Source: Dicaeum eximium
Lineage: Eukaryota > Chordata > Aves > Passeriformes > Dicaeidae
Length of the DNA stretch: 64,000 nt
NCBI GenBank assembly: GCA_013396995.1
Contig: VWZP01006706.1
Coordinates: 124,001 to 188,000, forward strand
Reading direction: 5' to 3'
Shown one piece after another: positions 36,326 to 49,330 of the stretch. Within the stretch, counting starts at the first letter, position 1. Every line of letters starts with the position of its first letter. The translations under genes were made by a program, and so were the position numbers. The notes beneath the pieces were generated by a model. That model was not told the DNA's origin. It did not search any database and was given only the letters and a program-made list of their open reading frames with translations.

Positions 36326-39300
36326 AAAAACTCTGCTTTTTGTGCCATATTTTCTGAATCTGTAAATTTACACTCCATTCTTACCTAAAAACACCTGACC
36401 TCCTATGTACTTCAAAATTGTATTCATTGCAACACCATAGGCATAATAACAGTTCATTTTGCTAAAGAATTCCTAATATTGATTTTGATTAAGAAAAGTA
36501 ATTTTCAATGTCAATAAATTTAATAAAATGAGAATAAAAGTTTCTCTGCAGAGAAGGTTGCATCAACCCAGTGAAATGATCAAGAGAATTTTTCTCATGG
36601 GCACAAGCCTTATATAAAGTGGGATATTCATGGCCTATTCATGCTTGAGCATAAGATCAATAACCCTGTAGATGCTCATCTGCATAGTTCATAGAATTTT
36701 CTATAGACTAATCAAATGAATCTCATAATTCAAACAGACCTTAGAGGCACAGAGTTGCACAGATTGTCCATTGCCCACTGTTACGTAGACTCTTAAATAC
36801 CAGTACTACACTACCCTAGCCTCATTTAAGCACCTGAATCTAGACAATATTAACTCAACACAGATTCAGTCTCTGTTAATACATCCTTATTCATGACCAG
36901 AGTTTTTAGGCACAGCAGCAAAAATAATACCAGATTTCCTTTGCTGTCATCTTATTGCTATGTTGCAGTAAACTCCAGATTTGGAGTCTAAGAAATAATA
37001 ACAGTAGTATATTTCCAATATAAATTGCACACAATGCTCTGTGCACAACTTGCACGAAACAATACAACATAAAAGAAAGAACTTATGTATCTTTTTTCTC
37101 ATACCATGGTCATTCAATATTTTAGTTCCCTTCCTTCCTAAAGCTCCAATTAGGATAACTGAAATCAAGTGTTAAGGTCTTATTTTGAAAAACAAATGCT
37201 GCTTCACCATATGTTTATCTCAGGAGAAATGCCTCTGCAGATATCAATAAATGAGAGACACCCTTGACAGCGTTATTTGTAGCCAATATGAATATGAGCT
37301 TCTCAGAGAAACTTTTCAAGGAAAAAGAAATCTGATGCAATAAATGTCTACTCATTTACACCTAACATAAAGCAAGGCTTAGAAAGGTAAATCACCCCAC
37401 TGCAGACTGCAAGTATTCTTTTATGTTATTATGCTAAAATAAGTACTGAAAATAATGTGACTTAAAATATCTCCAATGACAACAAGCAAGTATAATAGAA
37501 GAAAATTTATTATTATATAATCAACATTATTAAAAACTATTTGTGCTTATTTAGCAAACATATTAGTCTTTATGTGTTTTAAACTGAAGAACTTGAAAAT
37601 TAGAATCAGCAATGACAGTTATGTCCTCTCACATTATCCTCTGCTTCTCTGAAAAAGTAATAATCATCATTTGCAAATGAATATAAGATAGTATTTATAT
37701 CCTAATTAGCTCTCACTAGAATGTGAAACTCACATCTTCTAGAAAATGGTAAATGCTTTAAATGTACTTTCTGTCTAAATAAGGGTGAAAATTAAAAATT
37801 TTTCAGAGTTTTTTTTCCATTACAGAGAGAGTACAGCAATGAAAATATGTTCAATAGCAATTAAGAAATAATTCAAAAACAGAAAAAAACCCCTAAATGC
37901 TTCAAGTATTCAACAGTAAGGAACAAAATGAGATTTAAAATTTCATTGTAATCCAGATGTTCCCAGTGTTTCTTTTCAATGGAATCTTTTCCAATGATGG
38001 GCTAAATCTTCAAGTTCTGCTGATCTATGACAACACCATGGAGTGATGGTGACTTCATCCATTGTTGTCAATAAACACTAAGATGTAATTTTAATGGGAA
38101 TAACAGAGTGACAGAACCAGCCAACATGAGGTAAAGACCATAATGCAATCATTCATGAAATATGAATGACTACCTAGTATGAAGAAAGCAGCTAAACCTG
38201 ACACAAATAATGAATATTATTATGTAAAGAATATTGATATAAGCTTACTTCGTATTTTGCAACCAAAAAGTAAGCTATTCAACATCTTAGTTTTATCACT
38301 TTAAAAAATGTTATTGCCTTATCAAGCCTAAATTATACCAAGTCATTAAAGGGTAATTTAATTTTTATTGTAATTATTAAGCACAACCTTTTTTTCACAC
38401 AAGACATTATTTTCTATTATTTACAGTTTTACATATTTTAGCTATTCTCATATAATTTCCTTCTTTTAATCACTCATTTTGACAGTTTCTATCTTTCAAA
38501 TTCATGTTTAAGTTTATGCTTACCTGTGTCTTAGGAATTGTTAGAATAGGAAGTTCTAGTATAAACACAATTGCACTGGTATAAAGAAAACACTCTTTGG
38601 GTGAGTTTCTTCTTAACAAACTTTAGCTGAATAAATAGGCATCTGACCTAAGGTTCCTTTAAGAGAGAAATTAACTTCCACAGAGTTATTTATGTTACTG
38701 ATTTCAGAAATGTATTTTAGAACAGGATGAATCACTTTCCAGAGTTGGCTACGTCTTTCTCTTAAAAGTCTTATCCTACTACACAGTACTATATATTTAC
38801 ATATAGGAGAGGTCAAATAATGTTATTCATAACAGATGATCTACAGTTACTCTATAAACAAAATTACTCTGAGGATTTATCCCTGTTCAGTCCAACAAAA
38901 GCATCATTGTAGACAATCTGTACAATCCTCTTGTCTTTCTCAAGCCCCTTCTGGATAGCAGACAGACAGAAATGGGGGTCCTTCCTCCCTCAGTGGGAAT
39001 GGTGACCTGTCATAGAGCAGCAAAAATCTCTCAGTGAGCAAGGTGACTCTGCAATTTCCTTCCTGCCAGCTGTAGACCTCCATCTACTCCAGTCAGCTCA
39101 GCACCGTGCTCAACATCCAAGACCAAGCTTGAGTTGCCTTTTTCACCTGATTGCTCCCCCCTCCCACCAACCACATCATTTGTCATGTGCAGCCCAGCTT
39201 CTTTAAAAGTTCTTTAAAAGGTAACCTGCAACAGCACTGTGTGCCTAAGGGTCAGGTGTTTATCAGTTCTTGTTCTAAAAACATTCAGAACAGTCTGTGC

Positions 39301-42300
39301 TGGTTATTTATATTTTTTTCTTTTAAAGTATAAAGCTTTTCTTTTAAAGTATAAAGCTTTTATGTGAACAACTATATGATAAACAAGAAATCAAAATTTC
39401 AAGTCAGTAAAACTGTGGCAAATGGGGAAAAGTGAAACAGAGATTGGCTATTCTTTCAGAGGGAAGAAAGGTGGTAAGTAGAGTCAACCTGGGAGGAGAA
39501 AATAGTAAATGATATTATTGTGATAGTAAGGTGTTCTTGTTGAGCAGCCCTGCACAATTCAGTGGAGTTATGTTTACAGCAGAACAAAAAATAAACCTGT
39601 AATTTCTTTGACATTTGCATCTGATTTCACTCTTTGGCTCAGGCACCTGGGTTGCTCTCCCTAATGCTGGCAAAGGAATGCTGAGAGGTGATTTGGTGTC
39701 CTAACAACTGACATGTACACAAACAGCAGTCATGAGATTAATTTCCTGAAGAAATTGGGCTGAGGTGCCTCTCTGGCATCTCATTGTTTTTTTACTACAA
39801 GTTGTTTTTTGTTTTACATTATCATGCAACAATTTATGTGTTGTTAATTCACACTTTCATTGCTCTGAGGTAAAAATCAGATGCTGAGTTCCTGTGCCAC
39901 AATATTCCCCTGAGGCTTTGATCTTCACTTTCTGTCTTTCCTGCAGCCAGGTATCCTGCGCAGAGTAAATGTTAAATGCTAATGTTTTTATATCATGCAG
40001 CTTATACTGAAATTAGAATAATACAGAATGGTCAAAATGTAAACTGAATTTTCACACTCAGGCAGGCAATACTTTTCATAATTGCCATTCAGTCTTAACT
40101 GTGCTCTTGCCATTACCAAAGCCCAGTTGAAGATAACTTCATTTTGAATGTTCTCCTTTAATAGAAGAGATCCAGCATGGGCTGATAATTGGCACAGGGA
40201 GTTATGTCATGTCTTTCAAAATTTGTGGTAAAGGGTTTCTTCCAGAATAAATAAGCATGCCCTTACCACATTCTCACATTCTGATAATTTCTGTCTGTCA
40301 GAACGGTGGACTTGGAGTGCAATTAAAACAGTGACAGACAAACGTAATCAGGTCTGTGTTACACAGAGATTGAATGGTGACAAAGTTCATTCTACAGTCA
40401 GTGAAAATTCTCCTGAGCTCCTGGTAGGCTGATGCTAAACCTGACAGTCGACCAGTTCAGTCAGCCAAGTTTCCCCTGTCCTTGTTTATGTCTGCTGTTT
40501 CATTGCCCATGACTTCCTCAATAATTTTCATCTACTCTATAAATGGATGCTATGTCAAAGGCTTTTTTTTTCTTTATTTTTAGGAAACACAGAGTGTGTT
40601 TCAAAGCACTAAGGGAGAACAGTGCACGTGAGTTGCATGCTTGGGATGGCAGATGATTTATGAGTCTTGACAAGGCAATTTACAGATTTTCTATTTCTGC
40701 ATTCAAAATATAGTTTGTGTCTAACAGTAACTCCTATTGCTATGAATTACCACGTGAAACAAAGTCATAGTTGCTGTGACATAAAATATGGAGGATTATT
40801 TTAAAAAGTACACACTTAATCATGTATCATAGTTGAATGAACTCAGAATCAGTGTAAAGGAAATTTGATAATGATTTGTCCCAATTTTGGTATATAAACT
40901 GAAGCAAAATTCTGTTTCTCAGGTAAGTAAAAATAAAGGGTACAACAAAGGGGAAAAAATAAAACATCCACAGCAAATTAGTTAATTAAATATATCTTGG
41001 CAATTTCAGTCATATTTAAAGCCAACTTTGGCAGATTACAGGCCTGGATTTGCTGCATTTCTATTCTAATAATAATGCAACATAATGTAAAAGTATTGCT
41101 TCACTGGAGTATTTACTATTGGAGAGAAAATTGCTTTTATAATTATACATCCCAAATAAAATTTACAGAAATGTTGAAGACCATAAAAAAGTCATCAACA
41201 AATTATAAGGTTTGAATTCTCCCTGTTATGTATGTACAACACTTATTACTGTTGAAAGGATTTAGGAACCTACACTGAAGGATAAGCATAGCTGATGGGA
41301 TTTTTCACTATAATTTGCATTGTAGTTTTTCCTGCTAAGGATTTTCTACTGTAAAATTGTGTTTATTATAATTTGTCATTTTTAATGGTTATAAAAACAA
41401 AATAGATATTAAGTCTCTGTGATAGAACATACATGAAGGGCTCCCAGAAACTTAATTTCTCTCTGATTTTATTCATTCCATATGTAAAAAACAGTATTCC
41501 AGCCATGTGACATACTGTCTAACTCAAAGGAAGCTGTTTCTGCTATATATATACCCTTAAACTGTCTTGATGTGTCTCCTTATGGAATTCATCTGATCAT
41601 TAGAAACCACACTGTCTTCTCAGCCAAGGAACCTATTTTTCTACTGCAACAAAAATTATTAACCTGTTATAAATATCTCTAAGAATGACTTTTTATTAAC
41701 ACTGAAAAGTACATCTGTTATCTAACCATGTTGTCCATACTACTTAATAACTTCTTAAATAATGACTTTGATTTTGCTTCTTAATAATTTTGACACTTGG
41801 TATTTTTTTTCAGGAGCCTAAGTCTCAATTTAGAAAGTTCCACTGTTGTAAAAAATAGAAACTTTGGTCTTGATATCATTTGCATCAGCGAGACCTATTT
41901 TATGGCAGCAATGGCTAAGTTATGTCTTCTGCTAGGAAGAGAGAATGTAAGCAAAGAATGGTTTTAAACAGGCAATTTGCAATCAAATGCTAAATCTTCC
42001 TCTCATTCTGAAGCTGGAATAGTAATGATATGTAATTTTGAAGAGGATTATTGATTAGTGACAAAAGAATATTTACTGGTTGTGCCATTTGTTATATCCA
42101 TGCAAAGAAAGGGGATCAGGTGCCACACTTGTCTGTGATGCAGAAGGATTACTGTGCTCTGAAATGTAGATCTGCTAAGTATAGAAAAGGCCACTTCTTG
42201 AGAGACATCTGTTAGTTTGGATGTTACTCAGCTTCTGTTTCCCACGAAGATCATTGCAAATGAGAGAATGGGTAAGTCATTGGCAGGAAATACTCTGCCT

Positions 42301-45300
42301 GAGTTATTCTTACTCTGTTGAACATATGGCTCCATTATCTGTCACCACTTAGACCTGTATCACTTTATTTTGTTGAAATAAATGAAATACTTCTTGATTT
42401 CTAAATGCTAATGGGATACAAATACTTCTCATGGATAAATTTGATCATGACAGTTTTTTCTTTTGTGAGCTTCATAAGATTACTTTTTTTTCTGTTAGGG
42501 CCAGCCATGAATTCAAATTAAAACAATTGTAAGAGACTTTAAAAGAATGTGCTGTGCTCAATGCCAATAATTCTATTTTTTTCTAACGAATGTCTCTAAT
42601 TAACCTAGAGATGCCCCTTGAGATAAAAAAAATTTAAAACTCCATTCAAGCATTTTTCCCTGCTCTGCCAATTCTTGCCTAATTTTTCATGTGTTCATGG
42701 CTTTATAAAATAAGAAATTAACTGCATTTTTTTCCCCCCAAGCATCAAGGTAATTCATTCCAGAACTAGTTCTGTAAAGAGTGATCTGAAAAATAATTGA
42801 GCACGCAGAGTGTGAAATTTTAAAGGATATTAGAAGACATTCATTGCTTTGAATACCTTACTGAGTGGTATACAACAGTGAAGAGCCGAAGAGATGATTC
42901 AGTCAATTAATAGTCACAGAAAATTACAACGTATTTGCAGTATGTCATCCTGACATGACCTTATGTACTCTTGTATTGATACAAAACACTGTGAAAATAC
43001 TGTAAAGTATTATCGAGGCACCCTGTTGTGATTACTTTGTTGTTTTCCATAACTATCTTATACTGCTTCTCTTATCTTCCTTCTCTTTCCTCTTACGCTT
43101 GACTTCTTAGAGAAACCAAAGTATTTCACATTGTAAATCTCTTTCCCTCTTTTTATAACCCCTTTTTTACTATGTTTTGGTTTTGTTGTTGTTGTTTGTT
43201 TTCTTTTTGGGTTGATTTTTTTTTTCTTTTATGGATGATTATCAGTGACTTGGTTTTGTTTGTTCATAATTTTAAGACTTTATTAAGGTAATGGCAGGGA
43301 TCTTACTCTCTGGGTATTTTCTGGCCATAAAAGAAGAAGAGCTTTATAAACTCATTCTGACTATTTAGGAATTATAGTCAGGGATCAAAAAATATAAAAG
43401 TCCCTGTATTCTAGAAGGATCCAGCTAACTCAGCCCTTTGTGAACCTTGATAATATAATTACAATTTAAGGAAGTATGTTGACTTTTTAAAAAGGCAAAT
43501 TTCAAGCCTTCAGTATCTCACATTTCAGCCCTAATGCAAGATGTGAGAGGTACAAATTCAACACAGCATATGGCTTTAAAGTTGTTATTACAGATTTAGG
43601 GCATTGAGCCATTTCCAGTCCTGTGAAATTACTTCCCATGAAATATAATCTTCAATTTGCATTTTTCCTGGTTTTCTCCATTATTTTATTCTCCTTTTAT
43701 ATTTTAACTCCCACAGCACTCACTAGTGGATAATGCCAGCTGATGAGTCAGCGTCATGAAGGCAGCACAGACACTGTGATATCTAAGTTTCATTTTCTAG
43801 TCTCTGAAAAGGCAGCCACCACCTTTGTTGCAAAGAAAAATTACTCGTATTGCACATAAGATACTTGGGTATTCAGAGTGACTTTTATACGATGTTCAGT
43901 AAGAAATTACAAGGGAAATATAAGGATTTTATCCCACAGAAGGTGTAACAGTAGCCAAAGATAAGTCTGAGAGGTTTATGGTTGATGAACACGCAAATAA
44001 AAAGTGTGGAAAAACTTTCTCTATTCCTCTCTGTCTTTTTACATGGTAGCCTAAAACAGTCTAACACAAAGACAGCGGAAAAATTATGGAATATGTCAGC
44101 TATGAGTATCCTGGATGTGTTTCTGCCACATAGACATGAGTGCTGTTAAAAGGTCAAGACTAAACAATGATAATTTTGAGCTAGGAAGATAGTGGTTTGG
44201 ATTCTAGTAGATGAAATGCTGCAAATGAAACCTTAGCTGCAGGAAGACAGGTTACATATCTGATCAAAAAGGTGAGTATAGCAGGATTGTAGAAAAGCAG
44301 CAGAATTCTATTTTTCAAAGCCATTCACATCAAAAAATGATGCATTCCTGTTAGAAACTAGAGAAACCAGAGTTTGAGGCTGAAATTCATGTAATGTAAA
44401 ACAGCTGACTTCTAGAGCTTAGCTGGCCATCTACAGTTCCCTTTACTGTAAATGGAGATGAAACAGAATAACAAATTAATCTCATTATAAAGTAAATAGC
44501 TAAAATAGCTTAGATTAATCACAAAAGAAAAGCATTAATTTATCTTTTTCAACAAAAACAACCTCTCTAACTAGCTATTCTCTGGATGGTTACATCATGG
44601 ATGTTTGAAATTAAGCTAGATACATCTCCTTAGTACCCAATTCTTCCATTAATGTTTAAAAAAATTAAGATTTTTCGTACCTATAGGAACTTATAAATTG
44701 AAATTTGGAATACTGCAACCTTTATATCCATAGAAGTTTTTTTGTGCACAATACAAGAAATAATCACAGATGTCAATAACAAGTGGGGCAAATATTTCAC
44801 AGATATATTATACTGCACCAACAATGAATCCACAAAACACTTCTGAATGTTACAGACAAGCAAGCAAATTATTAAAAGATTATTAATAATGGTAATAGTA
44901 ATATATCAAAAGCTGCCTTCAGTTAAAGTAAGAAAATCTAACTAAAACTTTGGCTTTTGTAAATCATTTGCTGAGAAGCAGAAAGTGATAAAATCTATCA
45001 GCTGCATTCTTCTCCTCTGTTCTTCTATGACATGCTGTCACTCCTCCTTTGTTTGCTTAGTATTTCTACAACAACAGAATAAGGGAAGCAGCAGTCCACC
45101 GGAAACCTGCAGAGAGATAGTGAAAATTATAAAGAACTGGGATTTTTTTTTTTTTTTTACTAGGTGGGAGAATATATCATAGCTTTATCTTCTGGTAACA
45201 TATTTAGACAATCTATTACTATATAATGTTAGGCACAAAAGGCACGAAACATGGCCAACTAATGAATTATACTGATATCAGTTAACCGATCTGAAAAATA

Positions 45301-47169
45301 TTGTCTTCAAGGGTTAATGCTTTTAAGTTTGAATATTCTCACAAGGGTTATTTGCTCACATGGTTTCTAAAAACCAAGGCAGCATATTTTAATTTAAGCT
45401 CTGAAAAGTCCAGTTGACAAATGTTACATGTTTTAGCCAGAGTATGAAGGCTCAGAAGCCATCTCAAGCCAAAAGGCAGCAGAGAAAGACCTAAGCTATT
45501 GTGTGTGTCATAAAGTGAGCAAGTAAAAATATTCTTTTAGCCTTCTGTTTTGAAGCAGCCATGCAGCAAAGAAAGCTCCTAAATTAGCTTCCTAACACTT
45601 TTGAATTTAGAAGTGATTGTTACTCAAATCACACTAATGAAGTTTTCTTTCTTACTCTCTTATTACTCTCTTTCTTTTTTTATTACATCTTTGCTTACTA
45701 AACAAAAGAATAATATTAAGGTGTTTTGAAAAGTCTTGATACCATTGTCTGGATGTTTAATTGTATAATCGTGAAGATGGAATTTATTTTAAAAGAAATC
45801 TGGCTCTTGATTAAGCAAAGATTTAAACTAAGAAACATAATTAGATGTGCTAAATAATTGTTCTTGCTATTCAGAATAGAATAATAATGAATGTTAATAA
45901 AAATTTTATATCAACTGATTAGTATAGTAGATGTTGTGCCTTGTGGTTAATTCACAGTTTACTCTCTTTACCCCAAAGGGCAGCAATCCTTGAAAAGTCT
46001 CTTGAAATCCCTATTCCCCTAGCTGTTGATAAGTGACATCAGTTGAAATTTCCCCAAATGCAAGACTGAGCAAGAGACTCCTCTGGCCTGGCAGGGGTTT
46101 TTGGTCTTGCCTATTTTCCATGGCTTAGCTGAGTTTACCTCTCCTTTCAAGCAAGCTGGGACTGTTTTGCTTTTTGCTGCAGAGAGTCATCTGAAATGAT
46201 TTCAGTATCTTCTAATTTCTTTTGTCTTCCAAATCCTTTCCTTTCTCCAGCATGCTTCTTTCGTAGCTGAAGATAAAAAGAAGCTAACAGCTATGGTACC
46301 CATATTTTTGCAATAGTTTTGTACACTTCAGTTCACCTCTCATCATACCTAGAGTAGAAATGAAAGAGCACAGAGTCCCAATGCTATTAGTTTTTTTCAG
46401 AATCATTACCGGGGGGCAGAAGTAAAAGAATTCTGTACTTTACATGAGAAAAATGTAAAAGGTTGGCTTTTCCTAATAAGCTATTTCATTCTTTCATTGT
46501 CATGGGATAGTTTGCTCAACAGAGCAAGAAAAGACAATGCAAGGCCCAGAAATTAGTTCAATAAATAAAGTGAGTTAATCAACTCTGTAATATTAACCAT
46601 TGCTAATTTCTAAGAGTAACTGGCTCCTTAAGATTTGATAATGTTCTGGCTCAAACAAATAGGGCTTTAAAGCTGACCCCAGTTTTGGCATCCCTTGGTT
46701 GTAAGTGTTTGACAAAGCAGCCAAAGATCTCTCACTCACAAAATTCTTTCTTACTGTACAGAAAATAACACTTTCCTGAAAATTCCTGAGATATTTTTTT
46801 TTTTTAGAAAGCATTTTCTTAACTATAGCTCACTGATAGAAGTGAGAAGTGGAAACAGACCAAGTGGAAAAAAGTGAATCAGAACGTGAGCATTGCTCTA
46901 ATTCTCAGGGAGGGCAGCAGCATTAGAGAAGTCCAGGCAAGATATCTGTCTCATTGTTTTGCAAATGGTGCTACTACCATGCAAGACAAGCAAAAAACAG
47001 CTGGATTTTATTATCACTCAGTTTTCTGTTTTAACATTCCTTACCAAGAGAACTAGGCATGTTTAATGCACTAGTGTTACATAAATAATGGTAATCCAAC
47101 TAGAAAGTATTCCTAAAACTTCAAAATATAATACCTACAAAAAGTAAAATTAATTATAGGCAAAAAAAA
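36326..47169. other. Unique-looking AT-rich non-coding DNA
   Basis: No transposable element is confidently identified over almost 11 kb. The longest frames are 60-73 codons without recognisable domains. Slightly GC-richer stretches at about 38880-39260 and 45960-46200 may be old repeats or conserved non-coding elements. A TGAGTCAGC motif near 43745 resembles a MAF/AP-1 site, which alone is weak evidence. A 21-bp tandem duplication at 39320 is listed separately. Confidence 0.5.
39320..39361. repeat. 21-bp perfect tandem duplication
   Basis: Two identical 21-bp units (39320-39340 and 39341-39361) built on CTTTTAAAGTATAAAGC lie side by side. The identity suggests a recent replication-slippage event. 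Confidence 0.93.
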
Positions 47170-47237
47170 ATGACGCGCCGCCCCGGTGTCCACTCAGGCT
47201 CCGGCCAGCTCTCCGGGGCAGCGCACCGAGTGTGGCC
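47170..47237. other. Abrupt CpG-rich segment at gap edge
   Basis: Sequence changes within a few bases from AT-rich (ending in a run of nine A) to strongly GC-rich with many CpG dinucleotides, and then enters the gap. Two neighbouring 12-mers (CTCCGGCCAGCT and CTCCGGGGCAGC) suggest a GC-rich repeat. It might be the edge of a CpG island with a first exon, a GC-rich minisatellite, or a foreign or misjoined contig end. No protein is recognisable. Confidence 0.6.
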
Positions 47238-47407
47238 NNNNNNNNNNNNNNNNNNNNNNNNNNNNNNNNNNNNNNNNNNNNNNNNNNNNNNNNNNNNNNN
47301 NNNNNNNNNNNNNNNNNNNNNNNNNNNNNNNNNNNNNNNNNNNNNNNNNNNNNNNNNNNNNNNNNNNNNNNNNNNNNNNNNNNNNNNNNNNNNNNNNNNN
47401 NNNNNNN
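47238..47407. other. Assembly gap (170 N)
   Basis: All bases are undetermined. Sequence resumes with a short G-rich stretch (GGAAAGGAGGGG) and returns to AT-rich DNA within about 25 bases. Frames crossing the gap are artefacts of undetermined codons. Confidence 0.99.
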
Positions 47408-47430
47408 GGAAAGGAGGGGTTCGGGGCAAA

Positions 47431-48431
47431 CCATCAGGGATTACAGAATAAGGGAGGTTTTAGGGAGATACCAACAGTAATATAAAACATTCAACTATAA
47501 TATAAAACACTAGAAAACCCACTACCACAAAAAAAGCCATGCAAAATCAAGAAAAGAAAATAAGAGAACGTTTTCTAACAGATCTGAATCTGCTGGGTCA
47601 ATATATCATTTTGAAAGGTATATTCTGGATTCCAGTTTCATTCCTAATTTGAGATCACATTATAAAAGGAAGTAAAGGAGTCAAATAGGAAAAAAGATTA
47701 CTAGAAGGTCCTAATAAAGATTTTTCTTAAAAGTGTAGTAGGCTGAAGAACAGAATGAGAGCAGATTGGAAGTACTCTCTGAGAAACTAGATGATATTGC
47801 GGTAGAATGAGGTACAAGATGAAAAATCTGCATGCCTACATAACTTGAGAAAACCAGCCTGTTCTTTCCTTTGACTTTTTTTCAATGATTCATTTGGAAA
47901 TGATCAAAGGGGCTTTTTTCCCTTCTTCTGTTGTATAGCTTTGAGGGACAAATTATTTTTTACTTAAATAGACAGATGTAACTTTCACAGAGTGTAGGTT
48001 CTTTAATTGAAAAAAGCCATGAAACAAATTTGAGTTAGAGGAGCTTTTGTGTCATCACCATATAATTGATACTTCTCTGAAGATACCAAAGAATGGGAGT
48101 ATTAATTTAAGTTCAAAAAAAGAAAAGTCAAGATTCTAATGAAACTACAGGACACAAGTTGATTTCTTTTTTCTTTGTCTTTTAGATTAAGGCAAAGACT
48201 GGTACTGCAAAACCAATTTACAGAGCAAGAATATGCTGTTGATTAGAGAAGCTGGTTTCTTTAAAACCTAAATACAAGCTTGATATTTCAGTGTCACTTA
48301 GAGTTATGTCAAAGCCATAAGTTATTGTTCAGACAATGGAAAATATCAAGAAAGATATATCTGGGAGTACTGAGATATACAGCTGTGACAATAAGCAGTT
48401 TTGTGTCTTTGGTGTTTTGTGATGTCTAAAA
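47431..48431. other. AT-rich non-coding DNA
   Basis: Nothing recognisable lies between the gap and the LTR part that begins near 48432. Confidence 0.5.
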
Positions 48432-48917
48432 CATCCACCTTCTCCAGAAGGGGCTCCTCTCTCTACAGGTCTGCAGCTCCTTTCCAGGCCCTTGACCCAC
48501 CACGAGTTTCCCATGGCTTCACAGCCCTCTTTTGGGCACCCACCTGCTCGGGGTGAGTCTGCTCCGTGGGCTGCAGGTGGATCTTGGCAGCCCTGTGGCC
48601 CTCCATGGCCTGCAGAGGAATCTCAGGTCCTCCCCCTCCTTGGTATCTGCAGACTTCTTCCTCTCACATGTTCTCACTCCACTCTTCTCCGGCCACAATT
48701 ACATCTGCACGATAACTTTTATTTCCTTCTTAAATATGTTATCACAGAGGTTTTGTCACCATTTCTAATTGACCCAGCCATGACCAGAGGCATGGCCATT
48801 TTTGGAGCTGCCGGGGACTGGGTCTGCTGAACATGTGGGAAGCTTCTGGTGCCTCCTCACAGAAGCCACCCCTGTAACACCCCCACTATCAAAACCTGGC
48901 CATGCAAACCCAACACA
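48432..48917 (-). mobile_element. LTR of family A, 5' half only
   Basis: In minus orientation the LTR starts exactly at 48917 with TGTGTTGGGTTTGCATGGCC. It continues through GTGGCTTCTGTGAG, AAGCTTCCCACATGT and a TATTTAAGAAGGAAATAAAA region (about 48727-48746), then into the CTGGAGCA-type internal repeats, where it stops near 48432. The 3' half, with the polyadenylation signal present in the copy at 35.4 kb, is missing. The two copies belong to one family and complement each other: this one has the 5' terminus, the other the 3' half. Open frames here (112 codons plus at 48492-48830, and 61 codons minus) are LTR artefacts. Confidence 0.88.
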
Positions 48918-49330
48918 GAAATCTTCTCTGGCTGGGATGCTAAGGATCCTGGAAGTTATAAAGTATCTGAGCCTACATCTGGAAAGGTAGACCTTGATCA
49001 TAGGCCATCGTAGCTCTGTCTGCTGACAGCTGGGTGCTTGGAGTTGGAAATGCAAGTCTGGGGGAGGTTCTCAACTCTCCACCAGGCAAGCTGAGAGGGA
49101 GCCAAGAGCCTTGAAGCTTTGGCTAGACAGAGCCACCTGGCAGCCCGGGCTCACAGCTCAACAGCATGCCGTGTGGATGCTGAAGAGTTGGTAGCCTGGA
49201 AGTCCACCAAGAGCCTTCAAAAAAGGCATTTGGGTGAGCTGGCATTGTGGATTTCTGTTGGAAACCTGCCTCCTTTCTGTCACAACTTCGTCAGAGCTGA
49301 ACTGTCTCCTGCAAGCACTTTAGTTTTGAT
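48918..49330. other. GC-elevated unclassified sequence beside LTR
   Basis: The raised GC content of the LTR continues about 400 bp beyond its 5' terminus. With the LTR on the minus strand, this is the side where an internal region would sit if the LTR were the 3' copy. I recognise no gag, pol or env motif, and no clear polypurine tract precedes the terminus. It may be a remnant of the internal region or an unrelated older repeat into which the LTR inserted. A 124-codon plus frame at 49119-49493 is unrecognised. Confidence 0.4.

Noticed and set aside
36690..36760. Possible CR1 3' end (CATAGAAT-like text)
   Set aside because: Similarity is limited to a few bases and does not continue into the CR1 body.
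38526..38632. Minus-strand donor ACACAG/GTAAGC with about 33 open codons upstream
   Set aside because: No acceptable acceptor in phase; the frame closes at the only candidate.
47150..47485. Several open frames of 82-99 codons across the gap
   Set aside because: Most of their length is undetermined bases; the frames exist only because N codons are not read as stops.
48492..49055. Frames of 78-112 codons, plus and minus
   Set aside because: They lie in or run out of the family-A LTR and show no protein family.
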